DNA of 56,967 nucleotides from contig NZ_JACAEH010000016.1 of NCBI RefSeq assembly GCF_013388945.1, positions 1 to 56,967 of the forward strand, read 5' to 3'. A program made the position numbers and the translations under genes. Below, piece by piece: positions 15,478-24,833 of this stretch (positions are counted from its first letter, which is position 1; every line of letters begins with the position of its first letter). Source of the stretch: Nitrososphaera sp. (GTDB lineage Archaea; Thermoproteota; Nitrososphaeria; Nitrososphaerales; Nitrososphaeraceae). The notes beneath the pieces are model-generated. The model did no database searches. It worked only from the letters and a program-made list of their open reading frames with translations, and was not told the origin of the DNA.

Positions 15478-15753
15478 TCAGTTCCTCTCCAGCACCTGCA
15501 CCAGGTCAAAGTTCTTGCCGCTTACCCGGATTACGCCCCTGTTTGTGACAAACTTGGAGTTCAGGCCGAACTTGTGGCTGTAGTATTCCTGCTTTTCAAG
15601 AGAGTGCGTTCCAACAGCGACAGCCTCTGCCACTATGCCGTGGTCGTTCAGGTCTGCTGCAAGCATCTGGTTTGGCGACAACTTTTTGACTATGACAGGC
15701 TCCTCGTCGGAGTGCCCGTGCTCTTCGTGTGAGTGCGAATGCTCGTGCTCCAC
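15478..15753 (-). CDS. Hypothetical protein with histidine-rich N terminus
   Basis: 91 residues. The first 16 residues hold six His and several Glu (MEHEHSHSHEEHGHSDEE), a likely metal-binding tail. The remainder (VIVKKLSPNQMLAADLNDHGIVAEAV) has no recognised family. A TATA-like AATTTATTT near 15780-15790 lies about 30 nt upstream of ATG 15753. It is followed after one base by the 127-residue hypothetical gene. Confidence 0.65.
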   Translation of the reverse strand: MEHEHSHSHEEHGHSDEEPVIVKKLSPNQMLAADLNDHGIVAEAVAVGTHSLEKQEYYSHKFGLNSKFVTNRGVIRVSGKNFDLVQVLERN

Positions 15754-15946
15754 GGCTAGAGTAGCAGAAAGGCTGCCAAATAAATTCTACTGCCGCAGGG
15801 CAGGGTGGGGGGTCGTTTCCAGTGGAAAAGCGGCCAGAAAAACAGTTCTTTTATGCAGGTTCAGGCGCGGCTGAACAGCCTACAAGCAGTGCACTGCGCT
15901 GCAGAGAATTCCTGCAGCTATTATACGTTCACTGTGAAGTCTAGGC

Positions 15947-16450
15947 ATGACTTCAGAACCGAGTCATGAAAGCCTACCGCCGCAAAAGCCCGAGCTGGTG
16001 CTGGCAAAGTGGAGCACGAGATTCTGGGCGTGGCTTCTGGACTTTATCATAGTGATGACGGCAGCCGAGATAATATTCTCAATAGCGTATGCGCCCCTTG
16101 CGTTCAACCAGGGCATGCAGGAAAACCCGGCGCTTGGCGCCATAAAATACGCGGTGCAGAGCCTGATGTTCTTTGGCTACTGGACTTATTTCGAGTCGAC
16201 AAGCGGCCAGTCGATAGGCAAGAAACTCCTCAAGATAAAGACCGCGAACCTTGCTGGCAACATTGCCGACGCAAAGAGCGTGGCGATATCGAGCTTTGGC
16301 AAGGCGTTCATCCTCCCGATAGACGTGTTCTTTGGCTGGATATTCACAAACGACAAGAGGCAGAGGCTGCTTGGCAGGGCAAGCAACACCATAGTGGTAA
16401 AGGCTGCCGAGTCAAACGGCTCGCAGTCCGTGTCTTACAGAAAGGACTGA
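15947..16450 (+). CDS. RDD family membrane protein
   Basis: 167 residues with about three membrane helices (roughly 30-52, 70-90 and 125-140). The RDD signature is seen as RFWAWLLDFIIV near residue 27 and as SIGKKLLKIKT after the second helix. Function is unknown in archaea; some bacterial RDD proteins are transport-related. ATG 15947 lies 25 nt after a TATTATAC promoter element. It converges on purE with a 12-base gap. Confidence 0.82.
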   Translation: MTSEPSHESLPPQKPELVLAKWSTRFWAWLLDFIIVMTAAEIIFSIAYAPLAFNQGMQENPALGAIKYAVQSLMFFGYWTYFESTSGQSIGKKLLKIKTANLAGNIADAKSVAISSFGKAFILPIDVFFGWIFTNDKRQRLLGRASNTIVVKAAESNGSQSVSYRKD

Positions 16451-16462
16451 CGGCTGCAAGAA

Positions 16463-16984
16463 TCACTTTTCTTTCTGCAGGTAGCGCCTGACGCCCACGT
16501 CTTCAAGTGCCCGGGCCTTGTCAAGCACTGCCTTTTCTAGGCCGTCTTTGAATCGCTCGACTTTTTTTGCTATCCTGTCGTCTGAAAGCGCGAGTATCTG
16601 CGACGCAAGTATGCCCGCGTTCTTGGCGCCGTTTATCGCCACCGTTGCCACCGGGACGCCTGGCGGCATCTGGGCTATCGAGAGGAGCGAGTCCATGCCG
16701 TCGAGGCTCTTTGTCTTTATCGGCACGCCTATCACGGGAAGCGGCGTAAGCGCAGCGACCATGCCTGGCAGGTGCGCGGCGCCGCCTGCTCCTGCTATTA
16801 TGACTTTAATTCCGCGTTTTCTGGCGCCCTGGGCGTAGTCGACCATTCGTTTTGCAGTCCTGTGCGCAGACACGACTGTCACCTCGCAGGGTATGCCGAG
16901 CGATTCCAGAAACTCGGACGCTTCCTTCATGACAGGCAGGTCCGAGTCGCTTCCCATTATCACGCCTACAACCGGCTTTTTCAT
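16463..16984 (-). CDS. purE: N5-carboxyaminoimidazole ribonucleotide mutase
   Basis: Moves the carboxyl group of N5-CAIR to C4, giving CAIR in purine synthesis. The 173-residue class I PurE has [17 protein letters not shown] and [11 protein letters not shown] in order. Its ATG overlaps the purK stop by 4 bases (ATGA), so the two steps are translationally coupled. PurC, the next enzyme, is encoded at 18.6 kb on the other strand. Confidence 0.95.
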   Translation of the reverse strand: MKKPVVGVIMGSDSDLPVMKEASEFLESLGIPCEVTVVSAHRTAKRMVDYAQGARKRGIKVIIAGAGGAAHLPGMVAALTPLPVIGVPIKTKSLDGMDSLLSIAQMPPGVPVATVAINGAKNAGILASQILALSDDRIAKKVERFKDGLEKAVLDKARALEDVGVRRYLQKEK

Positions 16985-18165
16985 GCGCTCCCGCCTGTGT
17001 TAGAGGGGACCAGCTTTATTGACTTTCTTGCCTTTGTGGCCCGCGCTATTGCTTCGGCGGCCGTCCTGCCTGTTGCGGTGATGTGGCCCAGCTTGCGCCG
17101 GGGCTTGGACGACTGCTTGCCGTATATGTAAAGCGCGACGCCGGGAACCTTCATGGCGCTCTTTAGCCCTTCAACCGCATACATGCCCTCAAAGCCCTCA
17201 GGGCCCAGGATGTTTACCATGCAAGCAGGCGAGAGTAGCTCCGGCTTTACAAGTGGCAGGTCCAGCACCGCGCGCAGGTGCTGCTCAAACTGCGAGACAG
17301 AGCACGCCTCGTTTGTGTAGTGGCCCGAGTTGTGTACCCTCGGCGCTATCTCGTTTACCATCACGTCGCCTCTTTTTGTGACAAACATCTCTATCCCAAA
17401 TATGCCTGCGCCGTGGAGCACCTTCATCGCCTTTTCTGCATGCCTTTTTGCCTTTGCCTCCACCGCGCGGCTGACGCGGGCAGGCGCTATGGTCATGACA
17501 AGTATCCCCTGCTCGTGCACGTTTTCGGCCACCGGGAAGGACTCTATCTGGCCCGACGGGTTGCGGGCCACCATTATGGAAAGCTCGTGCGAGAACCTGA
17601 CGTACTTTTCAAGCATGGTCTCACGCCCTGCAAAGTAGATGTATGCTTTTCCAACGTCTGCCTTTGACCTTATCACGAAATTCCCCCGGCCGTCGTACGA
17701 GTCCTCCGTCGCCTTCAATACCGCAGGGTAGCCGAATTTGTCGCACAGCGTTTGCAGGTGTGCTTCCGATTCTACAAGCGCAAACTCGGGCACCGCCACG
17801 CCGTGCTTTTTCAGAAACGACTTTTGCCTGTACTTGTTCTGGATTATCCGCAGGGTTTCCGGCGCCGGCCTCACTGGGTAGTTGCGCTCCTCAAGCTGCT
17901 TGAGCGCAGTCGAGTTGGCAAGCTCTATCTCATAAGTCAGCACGTCGCACTTTTCTGCAAGTCTCATTATGGCCTGCTCGTCCTTAAAGTCGGCGACTAT
18001 CTGCTCGTCGGCTATCTTGGAAGCAGGGCACCCCGGCGTCGGGTCGAGCACGATGACCTTGAACGACATGCGGCAGGCCTCGTGCGCAAGCATCTTGCCG
18101 AGCTGCCCTCCGCCGATGATGCCGATGCAAACTGGCCGGTCAAGGGCTAGCGAGAACTCTGCCAT
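16981..18165 (-). CDS. purK: N5-carboxyaminoimidazole ribonucleotide synthase
   Basis: ATP-grasp ligase that joins AIR and bicarbonate to give N5-CAIR. 394 residues: N-terminal Rossmann-like [13 protein letters not shown], central ATP-grasp with [13 protein letters not shown] and [16 protein letters not shown], and [24 protein letters not shown] containing the metal/ATP residues. It is the first gene of purK-purE. Confidence 0.95.
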   Translation of the reverse strand: MAEFSLALDRPVCIGIIGGGQLGKMLAHEACRMSFKVIVLDPTPGCPASKIADEQIVADFKDEQAIMRLAEKCDVLTYEIELANSTALKQLEERNYPVRPAPETLRIIQNKYRQKSFLKKHGVAVPEFALVESEAHLQTLCDKFGYPAVLKATEDSYDGRGNFVIRSKADVGKAYIYFAGRETMLEKYVRFSHELSIMVARNPSGQIESFPVAENVHEQGILVMTIAPARVSRAVEAKAKRHAEKAMKVLHGAGIFGIEMFVTKRGDVMVNEIAPRVHNSGHYTNEACSVSQFEQHLRAVLDLPLVKPELLSPACMVNILGPEGFEGMYAVEGLKSAMKVPGVALYIYGKQSSKPRRKLGHITATGRTAAEAIARATKARKSIKLVPSNTGGSA

Positions 18166-18263
18166 CCGACAGAGGCAATGAATTTCGCGCCGTTAAAAAG
18201 TCTTTCAACAGGGTTCTGTACAGCTCACGGGCGATATGAAGCCTGTAAGGTGATGGATGATGG

Positions 18264-18491
18264 TCAAGTCCTTGGAAAGAACCTGCAAATCTCAAAACGA
18301 GGATGGAACCAGTCTTCCGGATGGTCAAACTTGAGATAAATGAAACCTCCAAGAACCAATACCTTGAGTGCGTCAATACAATGATCATGGGCGAAACCCG
18401 TCTCTATCATAATTACTCTGCCATTAACTCCGGGATGCCGTCTAATCATAGATAAGAGGTATGCAGAATCCTCTGGCAGCGGTTCGACCAT
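18264..18491 (-). CDS. Hypothetical protein (75 residues), atypical codon use
   Basis: ATG 18491 opens a 75-residue frame in the 420-bp gap between purK and purC. Its codons (TTA, AGA, GTT, ATT, GGT) are more AT-rich than those of its neighbours, which hints at transfer or weak selection. The C-terminal half is rich in aromatic residues and His (LKFDHPEDWFHPRFEICRFF). No family is recognised. It could be a chance frame. Confidence 0.35.
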   Translation of the reverse strand: MVEPLPEDSAYLLSMIRRHPGVNGRVIMIETGFAHDHCIDALKVLVLGGFIYLKFDHPEDWFHPRFEICRFFPRT

Positions 18492-18587
18492 TGTGTTCTA
18501 GCTTTGATGCTGACCCAAAAGGATTGTCTATAGTTATGACACCTTCAACAGATAAGCAGATATTCTCTGGGCGCAGTCTCAAGCCCG

Positions 18588-19421
18588 TTGAGGCTCATCC
18601 GCAAGGGCAAGGTCAAGGACATATACGAGCTTGAAGACGGCAACGTCCTGTTCCACTTTTCCGACCGCGTGTCTGCCTTTGACGTCAAGATGGCAACGCC
18701 CATCCCCAGGAAGGGCGAGGTGCTCTGCAGGTTCGGCGAGTTCTGGTTCAACGCCCTTGGCACGCCGCACCACATGCTCAGGATACAGGACAAAGACAAA
18801 ATGGTAGTAAAAAAACTGCAGATGATACCGCTAGAATGCGTGGTCAGGGGCTACTTTTACGGCTCGTTCCAGGAAAGGTACAAGGACCACCTTGGAAAAA
18901 GCCTGCCGGCAGACTACAAGCCTGTCCTTGCAGGCAAGCTGCCAAGGCCTATTTTTGACCCGACGACAAAATCAGAGGAGCACGACATGCCCGTTGACAA
19001 AAAGCAGGCAATAGGGATGGGCCTTGTCAGCGAAAAGGATTACGACTACCTGGAGAAGACGTCGATATCTCTGTATGAAAAGATGAGCGAGATTGCAGGC
19101 AGGGGCGGCTTTATCATAGCCGACGTCAAGTTCGAGTTTGGCCGTGATTCGACAGGCAAGATAGTGCTTGGCGACTCGCTTGGGCCTGACGAATACCGGC
19201 TGTGGCTAGAGAAGGACTACCAGCCCGGCAAGATGCAGGAGGCCTACGACAAGCAGCACCTGCGCGACTGGCTGATAAAGACGGGCTTCAAGGCCGAAAT
19301 CGACAGGCTTGCAAAGGAGGGGAAAAAGCCGGACCCGCCTGAAGTGGCGCCGGAAATAGTCAGCGAGCTTGCGCGCCGCTATATTTTCGCGTACGAAAAG
19401 ATAAGCGGGAAAAGGCTCTGA
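18588..19421 (+). CDS. purC: SAICAR synthetase
   Basis: Ligates CAIR and aspartate to give SAICAR in purine synthesis. 277 residues, with the N-terminal LIRKGKVKDIYEL loop, FSDRVSAFDVKM, PLECVVRGYFYGSF and IIADVKFEFGRD followed by LGDSLGPDEYRLW, all in family order. The start is TTG 18588, since the family begins only a few residues before GK-KD-Y. It is on the opposite strand from purK-purE. Confidence 0.94.
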   Translation: MRLIRKGKVKDIYELEDGNVLFHFSDRVSAFDVKMATPIPRKGEVLCRFGEFWFNALGTPHHMLRIQDKDKMVVKKLQMIPLECVVRGYFYGSFQERYKDHLGKSLPADYKPVLAGKLPRPIFDPTTKSEEHDMPVDKKQAIGMGLVSEKDYDYLEKTSISLYEKMSEIAGRGGFIIADVKFEFGRDSTGKIVLGDSLGPDEYRLWLEKDYQPGKMQEAYDKQHLRDWLIKTGFKAEIDRLAKEGKKPDPPEVAPEIVSELARRYIFAYEKISGKRL

Positions 19422-19701
19422 TCCGCTCAATCTGGCAGGCCGTCTAGGGGCGTTTTTGCCACCCTGTCGTGCTTGTACGGCTTTCTTGGCTGGCAAATGA
19501 TACCCGTCCCTGCCGCCTGCCAATCAGCGTCGTAGCGCTATCATGTCTGTCGTAGTCATGTCATCTACATAGATGCGCTACCATTCCGCCTGTTTGATGT
19601 CATGTCTGCAATAGCGAAACTACGGCTGCGATTGCAGTTGACAAGCTGGGCAAAACTAGTTGATACAGGCTTTTTCATTCTTTTGCAGAACTGGATAGGA
19701 A
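19422..19701. other. Intergenic region with CATGTC repeats upstream of the ArsR-type gene
   Basis: No convincing gene. CATGTC occurs at 19542-19547, 19557-19562 and 19601-19606, and GTAGCGC / GCGCTAC form 7-bp inverted arms at about 19532-19538 and 19574-19580 with CATCTA-CA-TAGATG (19562-19575) between them. On the minus strand at about 19428-19540 a 37-codon frame looks coding (RYDADWQAAGTGIICQPRK) but has no start codon. The repeats could be an operator for the regulator at 19702. Confidence 0.35.
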
Positions 19702-20208
19702 ATGTCAGAGACACTGCTCCAGAAGGAAGTGAAAGTCAAGAGGATAACGACTTTGAGCCACCAGGCGGCACAAGGCATCGGCGACCCTGCAAGGCTTCGG
19801 ATTTTAGAAGTTCTGGCGCACAAGCCCATGACTGCAGAGGAGATTGCAAAGGCGCTTGCAGGCTCGGGCATGAAGAAGGCCACGACGACTATCAGGCACC
19901 ACCTTGACACGCTAAAACGGGCAGGGCTTGTGGAAACGGCCAAGATGGTCGAGGTGAGGGGCGCGGTGATGAAATACTACTCTGCGACGGTAAGGGCATA
20001 CAGCTGCAGCGCGCCAGCAGACCTTGACGCAAAGGCGGCCAAGACGATAAGCGACGCAAGCGCAAGGATGGCAAAAGTGTTGAACAGCATCTACGCAGAC
20101 AAGAGGTTCGTCGCGCTTGCAGAGAAAGAGGGCAAGTGCAAAGAGTTTCTGGCTGCAGAGATAATGAACGCCGCGCTTGCAAGGGCGCTTGAGACTACTC
20201 GACAGTGA
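19702..20208 (+). CDS. ArsR-like winged-helix transcriptional regulator
   Basis: 168 residues. A winged helix-turn-helix spans about 20-90: GDPARLRILEVLAHKPMTAE, then ATTTIRHHLDTLKRAGLVE. A C-terminal helical region with two isolated Cys (YSCSAPADL and KEGKCKEF) follows; no compact metal site is evident. It likely binds DNA as a dimer. Its 3' end overlaps the DUF371 gene by 14 bases in convergent orientation. Confidence 0.82.
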   Translation: MSETLLQKEVKVKRITTLSHQAAQGIGDPARLRILEVLAHKPMTAEEIAKALAGSGMKKATTTIRHHLDTLKRAGLVETAKMVEVRGAVMKYYSATVRAYSCSAPADLDAKAAKTISDASARMAKVLNSIYADKRFVALAEKEGKCKEFLAAEIMNAALARALETTRQ

Positions 20209-20611
20209 TGCGGAAAAGCCCCTTTGTGGCAGGGTCCTTGAGTACTTGGACCATCCTTCTTGGTATGTCAGACGACGCCCTGTCGCACCTTACTGACAGC
20301 GTGCGCGGGCAGACAAAGTTTGTCTTGCGTATCACGATGTCGTGCGTGTTTTTGAGCGTCAGACGCTCGTCGCCGCTGCCAGATATAGCGTAGACATCGT
20401 TTCCGACCACGATCTCTATCTTGACGTGCGAGTCGCTTTTCATCAGCCTGTTTCTGATTGCAGGTTCGAGATCCGCGCACGCCTTTGTCGCCCTGACGCC
20501 GATTATGCAGTCGCCCCTTAGCGTGAGGTGCTCCTCCTTTGTTATTTCCACAGTCCGGGCGTGGAACGACTGGACATTTGGGTGTCCAAAGAACGCTATC
20601 TCTTCCTGCAC
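20195..20611 (-). CDS. DUF371 family protein
   Basis: 138 residues matching the archaeal DUF371 pattern: FFGHPNVQSFHARTVEITKE at the N terminus, LRGDCIIGVRATKAC, a central strand-rich part and SDIPRRMVQVLKDP near the end. Function is unknown. It is divergent from the proteasome alpha gene with about 90 bases between starts. Confidence 0.82.
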   Translation of the reverse strand: MQEEIAFFGHPNVQSFHARTVEITKEEHLTLRGDCIIGVRATKACADLEPAIRNRLMKSDSHVKIEIVVGNDVYAISGSGDERLTLKNTHDIVIRKTNFVCPRTLSVRCDRASSDIPRRMVQVLKDPATKGLFRITVE

Positions 20612-20666
20612 GCCTTGTCTGACTGCGAAACGATATTAAAATCAAGCGTGCGCAAAAACGAGGTAA

Positions 20667-20676
20667 ACTTAAATTA
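20667..20676 (+). promoter_or_regulatory. TATA box of the proteasome alpha gene
   Basis: ACTTAAATTA centred 30 nt before TTG 20702. The spacing supports TTG as the true, nearly leaderless start of psmA. Confidence 0.6.
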
Positions 20677-20701
20677 AACGGTGGGGGCAAAGTAGCTCGA
20701 A

Positions 20702-21439
20702 TTGTTACCCGCAGCAGCAGGATATGACCGGGCGATCACCGTATTTTCGCCGGACGGAAGGCTTTACCAGGTAGAATACGCTATTGAAACCGTAAGGCGC
20801 GGAACCCTTGCGATTGGCGTCAAGTCAAAGGACGGCGTCGTCCTTGCGGTTGAGGAAAAGACAAGAAAGCTCCAGATTTCAAACGTCACACAAAAGATAT
20901 TCCAGGTCGACGATCACATCGGCGTCGCTGCGGCAGGCTACATCCCGGACGCAAGGACGCAGGTTGACCACGCAAGGTTCTTTGCGCAGAGCAACAGGCT
21001 CATCTACGACGAGCCGGTCGACGTGGAAGGCGTCGCCAAGAACATCGCCGACATGGCCCAGCAATTTACGCAGTACGCAGGCGTCAGGCCGTTTGGCGTG
21101 GCACTCATACTAGCAGGCGTCGACAAGAACGGCGCAAACCTGTTTTTGACCGACCCGTCTGGCACCTACATCGGCTACGACGCGGTGGCGATAGGCGCCG
21201 GAAGCGACCAGGTCACAGACTTCCTCGAAAAGTCCTACAAGCCAGACGTCTCGCTTGAAGAGGCGGCAGCGCTTGCAGTCGAGGGCATCTTCATCGTGAG
21301 CGAGGACAAGTCGAGCACCAAGAGCCTGAAGATGGCCATCATCGACACCAAGACCCGCGCCATGCGCAAGGTCGAGGACGAGGAGCTCGAAAAGTACGCC
21401 GCGATGGCAAAGGAACGCTCCGGCAGAAGAGCGGCCTGA
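20702..21439 (+). CDS. psmA: Proteasome alpha subunit
   Basis: Alpha-type 20S proteasome subunit, 245 residues, forming the outer rings that gate the chamber. It has the alpha signature GYDRAITVFSPDGRLYQVEYA at residues 7-27, the conserved RGTLAIGVKSKDGVVLA strand and a charged C-terminal tail. The N-terminal H0 gating segment is present from TTG 20702. The beta subunit at 8.8 kb lacks Thr1, so this ring must pair with another active beta subunit elsewhere. Confidence 0.95.
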   Translation: MLPAAAGYDRAITVFSPDGRLYQVEYAIETVRRGTLAIGVKSKDGVVLAVEEKTRKLQISNVTQKIFQVDDHIGVAAAGYIPDARTQVDHARFFAQSNRLIYDEPVDVEGVAKNIADMAQQFTQYAGVRPFGVALILAGVDKNGANLFLTDPSGTYIGYDAVAIGAGSDQVTDFLEKSYKPDVSLEEAAALAVEGIFIVSEDKSSTKSLKMAIIDTKTRAMRKVEDEELEKYAAMAKERSGRRAA

Positions 21440-21486
21440 GAATCAAGGCAAGGTTAATTTAACGAGAGCGCAGCCTCTGGTACGTT

Positions 21487-22146
21487 ATGGCCAGAATCGG
21501 TGCAAAGGCCCCTAACCTGCAGGTGTCGACTTGGGTGCAAGGGAGGCCGACTAACATAGACAAGGAAAAGGGCAATGTAATAGTCGTTGAAGTTTTCCAG
21601 GTAAACTGCCCGGGCTGCTTTATGTACGGGCTGCCGGAGGCAATCGACCTTTACGAAAAGTACCACGACAAGGGCGTGACCGTGCTTGGCATGGCGACTG
21701 CCTTTGAAGACTATGACAAGAACACGCTTGAAAACCTGCAAAAACTCCTGACCACCGGCGAGGTCATTGGCGAGACGCACAAGGCGCTTGCGCAGTACGG
21801 CCAGCTGAAAAACGGCGGCAAATTGCCATACAAGATCCCGTTCCCAGTCGCCATGGACCTGCTCAAGAAGGAGACCGGCGAGCTGACAGAGAGCAAGGTC
21901 ATGGACTTTATCGAGGCAAACGTGCCTGACTTCAAGTCATACAGCGAAAAGGACAGGCAGGTTCTGATTGCGCGCGTCAAAGAATACCTGAAGCACAAAG
22001 AGTATTCAGCCAAGACGTTTGAGGAATACGCGATGCGCGGGACGCCGACCTCGCTTGTGATAGACAAAAAGGGCAACCTGCGGCACAACCTCTTTGGCGC
22101 AACTGGCTACCTTGAAAACGTCGTCCAAGAGCTCCTGAGCGAATAG
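21487..22146 (+). CDS. Thioredoxin-fold (TlpA/peroxiredoxin-like) redox protein
   Basis: 219 residues, cytoplasmic (no signal peptide). An N-terminal AhpC/TSA-like strand (AKAPNLQVSTW) leads to the active-site motif VNCPGCFMYGLP with a CPGC pair near residue 42-45. The cis-proline loop is RGTPTSLVIDKKGN near residue 185. An insertion of about 60 helical residues separates the halves. It probably acts as a thiol-disulfide oxidoreductase. Followed after 2 bases by the SPOUT methyltransferase gene. Confidence 0.82.
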   Translation: MARIGAKAPNLQVSTWVQGRPTNIDKEKGNVIVVEVFQVNCPGCFMYGLPEAIDLYEKYHDKGVTVLGMATAFEDYDKNTLENLQKLLTTGEVIGETHKALAQYGQLKNGGKLPYKIPFPVAMDLLKKETGELTESKVMDFIEANVPDFKSYSEKDRQVLIARVKEYLKHKEYSAKTFEEYAMRGTPTSLVIDKKGNLRHNLFGATGYLENVVQELLSE

Positions 22147-22148
22147 AC

Positions 22149-22988
22149 ATGCCAAACCTCTGGGTCGCAATACCCGACTCGTCGCTTTCAGACGAGCAGA
22201 CAAAGCGCGACAAGAGCACCAAGATAGCCCAGTTTGCCCGCGCGTGCTCCATCTTCAGGGTCAAGCGCATCTACATCTACCACGACCCGCTCTCGCAGTT
22301 TGAGCAGGACGACCCCGTGCTTTTGCGCACAATCCTGCGCTACCTTGACACGCCTCAGTATTTGCGGAAAATCCTGTACCCGAAGATGAGCCACCTGGAG
22401 TTTGCAGGCATCCTTCACCCCATCAAGGCGCCGCACCACAAGCCGGCGCAGGACATCAAGACCATCAAGGCCGGCGACGTGCGCACCGGCGTGATTGCAA
22501 AGGTGAAGGGCCAGCTGTTCGTCGAGGCCGGCCTCGGGTCGCTCGTGCCCTTTGACGGCGAGGGCTTTGAGGGCAAGAAGGTGAACGTCAAGTTCACGTC
22601 GCCTTTTCCAAAGCTGCGCGCGATGGAGGCAACCGACCTTGACATATTCGAGTACTGGGGCTACGAGGTGAAAGAGGTGCCGTCGGTGGTGAAACTGCTG
22701 GCAGGTGTGGAAAACACCGCAGTCATTGTGGCTTCGCGCAAGGGCACGTATTTCAAGAACACAGAAGTCAAGCTCGCAGAGCGGGTCAAGACTGCTGAAA
22801 ACGTGCTCGTTATTTTCGGCTCGCCAAAGCACGGCGTGCAGGAGATACTTGCGAGGGAAAAGAGCGGCGCCAGGCCGGAGTTCGTGATAAACATGTTTCC
22901 GGGCCAGGCCACCGAGACCGTCAGGCTTGAAGAGGCAGTGCTTGGCACGCTTGCGATACTCAACAGCTCGATTTTGTCAAAGAACTAG
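22149..22988 (+). CDS. SPOUT-superfamily RNA methyltransferase (COG2106)
   Basis: 279 residues of the archaeal/eukaryotic SPOUT family that includes human SPOUT1/C9orf114. N-terminal LWVAIPDSSLSDEQTKRDKS and RVKRIYIYHDP, an inserted OB-like domain (about 95-150: GDVRTGVIAKVKGQLFVEAG) and a C-terminal knot region with VLVIFGSPKHGVQEIL and INMFPGQATETVRLEEAV. It likely methylates rRNA. It sits just upstream of the ribosomal operon, as in other archaea, separated by a promoter. Confidence 0.88.
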   Translation: MPNLWVAIPDSSLSDEQTKRDKSTKIAQFARACSIFRVKRIYIYHDPLSQFEQDDPVLLRTILRYLDTPQYLRKILYPKMSHLEFAGILHPIKAPHHKPAQDIKTIKAGDVRTGVIAKVKGQLFVEAGLGSLVPFDGEGFEGKKVNVKFTSPFPKLRAMEATDLDIFEYWGYEVKEVPSVVKLLAGVENTAVIVASRKGTYFKNTEVKLAERVKTAENVLVIFGSPKHGVQEILAREKSGARPEFVINMFPGQATETVRLEEAVLGTLAILNSSILSKN

Positions 22989-23005
22989 CTTTTGACACTG
23001 CATAA

Positions 23006-23013
23006 TTTATAAA
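23006..23013 (+). promoter_or_regulatory. TATA box of the ribosomal protein operon
   Basis: TTTATAAA with flanking A-rich bases, centred about 31 nt before ATG 23041. The predicted transcript start near 23036 leaves a leader of only a few bases before rpl3. Confidence 0.7.
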
Positions 23014-23040
23014 AGGATTGGGCGGACTGATGCAGTATCT

Positions 23041-24033
23041 ATGGGTCATCGCAAGTACAGCGCGCCCAGAAGGGGCAGTGTCGCCTTCAGGCCGAGGGCC
23101 AGAGCCAAGAGCCTCGAAGCAAAGGTGAGGACTTGGCCGCAAGCGGCAGGCGAAAAGAGCACTCTTTTGGGTTTTGCTGGTTTCAAGGTTGGCAGTATAC
23201 ACGTTCTGACTATTGACGACAGGGAAAAGACACCGAACTTTGGCAAGCAGCTGATGAATGCCGCGACGGTCATCGCGACGCCGCCGATCAAAATTATCGG
23301 CGTACGCGGATACAAGACGGACAACTTTGGCCAGCACGCCATCTTTGACGCCTATGCAAAAGACCTTCCAAAAGAGATGTCGCGCAAAGTCGAGATAAAG
23401 CAGGCCGACGACTCCCTTGCCAAGGCAGAGGCAAAGGTCGCCGGCGCAAGCTCTGTCGTTGCGATTGCTTCCATAACTCCAAGCGCGGTCGGCATAGCAC
23501 AGAAAAAGCCGTTTGTTTTCGAGCTCGCAGTATCTGGCAAGGACGCCAAGGCACAGTTTGAATACGTCAAGAGCGTTCTTGGCAAGGAGATAAAGGCAAG
23601 CGACATTTTGCAGCTGGGACAGAACGTCGACGTTTTTGGCATAACAAGGGGCAAGGGAATAGAAGGCCCGGTCACAAGGTTTGGAATAAAGCGCAAGCAG
23701 CACAAGTCAAGAAAGAGCGTTCGCGCTGTAGGAACGCTGGGTCCAATCTCGCCTGCGGTAGTCATGTACACAGTCGCCAGGCAGGGCCAGCACGGCTTCC
23801 ACCAGCGCACCGAATACAATAAGCGCATACTGATAATGTCAAACACCGAGAAGGACGGCGCGATTAACCCCAAGGGCGGGTTCAAGCACTTTGGCCTCGT
23901 AAAAGGCGACTATATCGTGGTCAGGGGCTCAATCCCTGGCGTTCCAAAGCGCCTGATAAAGATGCGCCACCCGATACGCAACGTGCCCAAGAAGGTGGCA
24001 GAGCCCAAGGTTCTGGAGGTAATAGTGGAATGA
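23041..24033 (+). CDS. rpl3: Large ribosomal subunit protein uL3
   Basis: 330 residues, archaeal/eukaryotic type with a basic N terminus (GHRKYSAPRRGSVAFRPRAR) and the long finger ending near the peptidyl transferase centre (QGQHGFHQRTEYNKR). First gene of a tightly packed operon; its TGA overlaps the uL4 ATG by 4 bases. Confidence 0.96.
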   Translation: MGHRKYSAPRRGSVAFRPRARAKSLEAKVRTWPQAAGEKSTLLGFAGFKVGSIHVLTIDDREKTPNFGKQLMNAATVIATPPIKIIGVRGYKTDNFGQHAIFDAYAKDLPKEMSRKVEIKQADDSLAKAEAKVAGASSVVAIASITPSAVGIAQKKPFVFELAVSGKDAKAQFEYVKSVLGKEIKASDILQLGQNVDVFGITRGKGIEGPVTRFGIKRKQHKSRKSVRAVGTLGPISPAVVMYTVARQGQHGFHQRTEYNKRILIMSNTEKDGAINPKGGFKHFGLVKGDYIVVRGSIPGVPKRLIKMRHPIRNVPKKVAEPKVLEVIVE

Positions 24034-24833
24034 AGGCAGCATTAAGAGGCATCGACGGCAAGGACGCAGGAAGTGTCGAGCTCCCAGTAGTCTTTGACAC
24101 GCCGTACAGGCCAGAGGTAATCCACAAGGTCTACGTGAACGTCGCGTCGCACGGCTACCAGAGGCAGGGACGCTACCCCGGCGCAGGCGAGAACGTGAGC
24201 GCCGAGTCCAGGAACACGGGCCTTGGCATCGCAAGGCTCGCAAGGGCGAGGGGCGAAGGGTTCCCCCGCGCAGGCCAGGCAGCAGGCGTGGCAGGCGTCA
24301 GGCACGGCAGGGTCGCACACCCTCCAGAGTCGTGGAAGCACATTTACAAAAAGATAAACCAGAAGGAAAAGCAGCTCGGACTTTGCTCTGCAATAGCTGC
24401 GACTTCAAGGCGCGACCTGGTTGAAGGGCGCGGCCACAAGGTTGCAAAAGACGTGAAACTCCCAATAGTCGTCTCAAACGACATCGAGTCGATTGCAAAG
24501 GCAAAGGACCTGAAAAGCGCGCTCGTGGCGCTCGGGCTTGCAGACGACCTTGCGCGCGCTGCAGTCAGAAAGGCGCGCTCAGGCACTGCGCGCAGGCGCG
24601 GAAGAAAGGCGCGAACCGGCACCAGCGCACTTGTCGTCGTCGGCGACGGAGCCAAGGCGACTGCAATCAAGTCCCTCCCGGGCGTTTCTGTCAAGACGGC
24701 AAAGGAGATAAGCGTGCTTGACCTTGCGCCGGGCTCAAAACCTGCAAGGCTTACGATATTTTCGCAGAACGCAATCGAGCACCTGAAGGAAGTAAAGGCG
24801 CCGTTGCACAGGATTATGGAGATGGTGAAATGA
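24030..24833 (+). CDS. rpl4: Large ribosomal subunit protein uL4
   Basis: 267 residues. The extended arginine/glycine-rich loop RARGEGFPRAGQAAGV that lines the exit tunnel is present, as are TSRRDLVEGRGHKV and the C-terminal FSQNAIEHLKEV. ATGA overlaps on both sides couple it to rpl3 and rpl23. Confidence 0.96.
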   Translation: MKAALRGIDGKDAGSVELPVVFDTPYRPEVIHKVYVNVASHGYQRQGRYPGAGENVSAESRNTGLGIARLARARGEGFPRAGQAAGVAGVRHGRVAHPPESWKHIYKKINQKEKQLGLCSAIAATSRRDLVEGRGHKVAKDVKLPIVVSNDIESIAKAKDLKSALVALGLADDLARAAVRKARSGTARRRGRKARTGTSALVVVGDGAKATAIKSLPGVSVKTAKEISVLDLAPGSKPARLTIFSQNAIEHLKEVKAPLHRIMEMVK

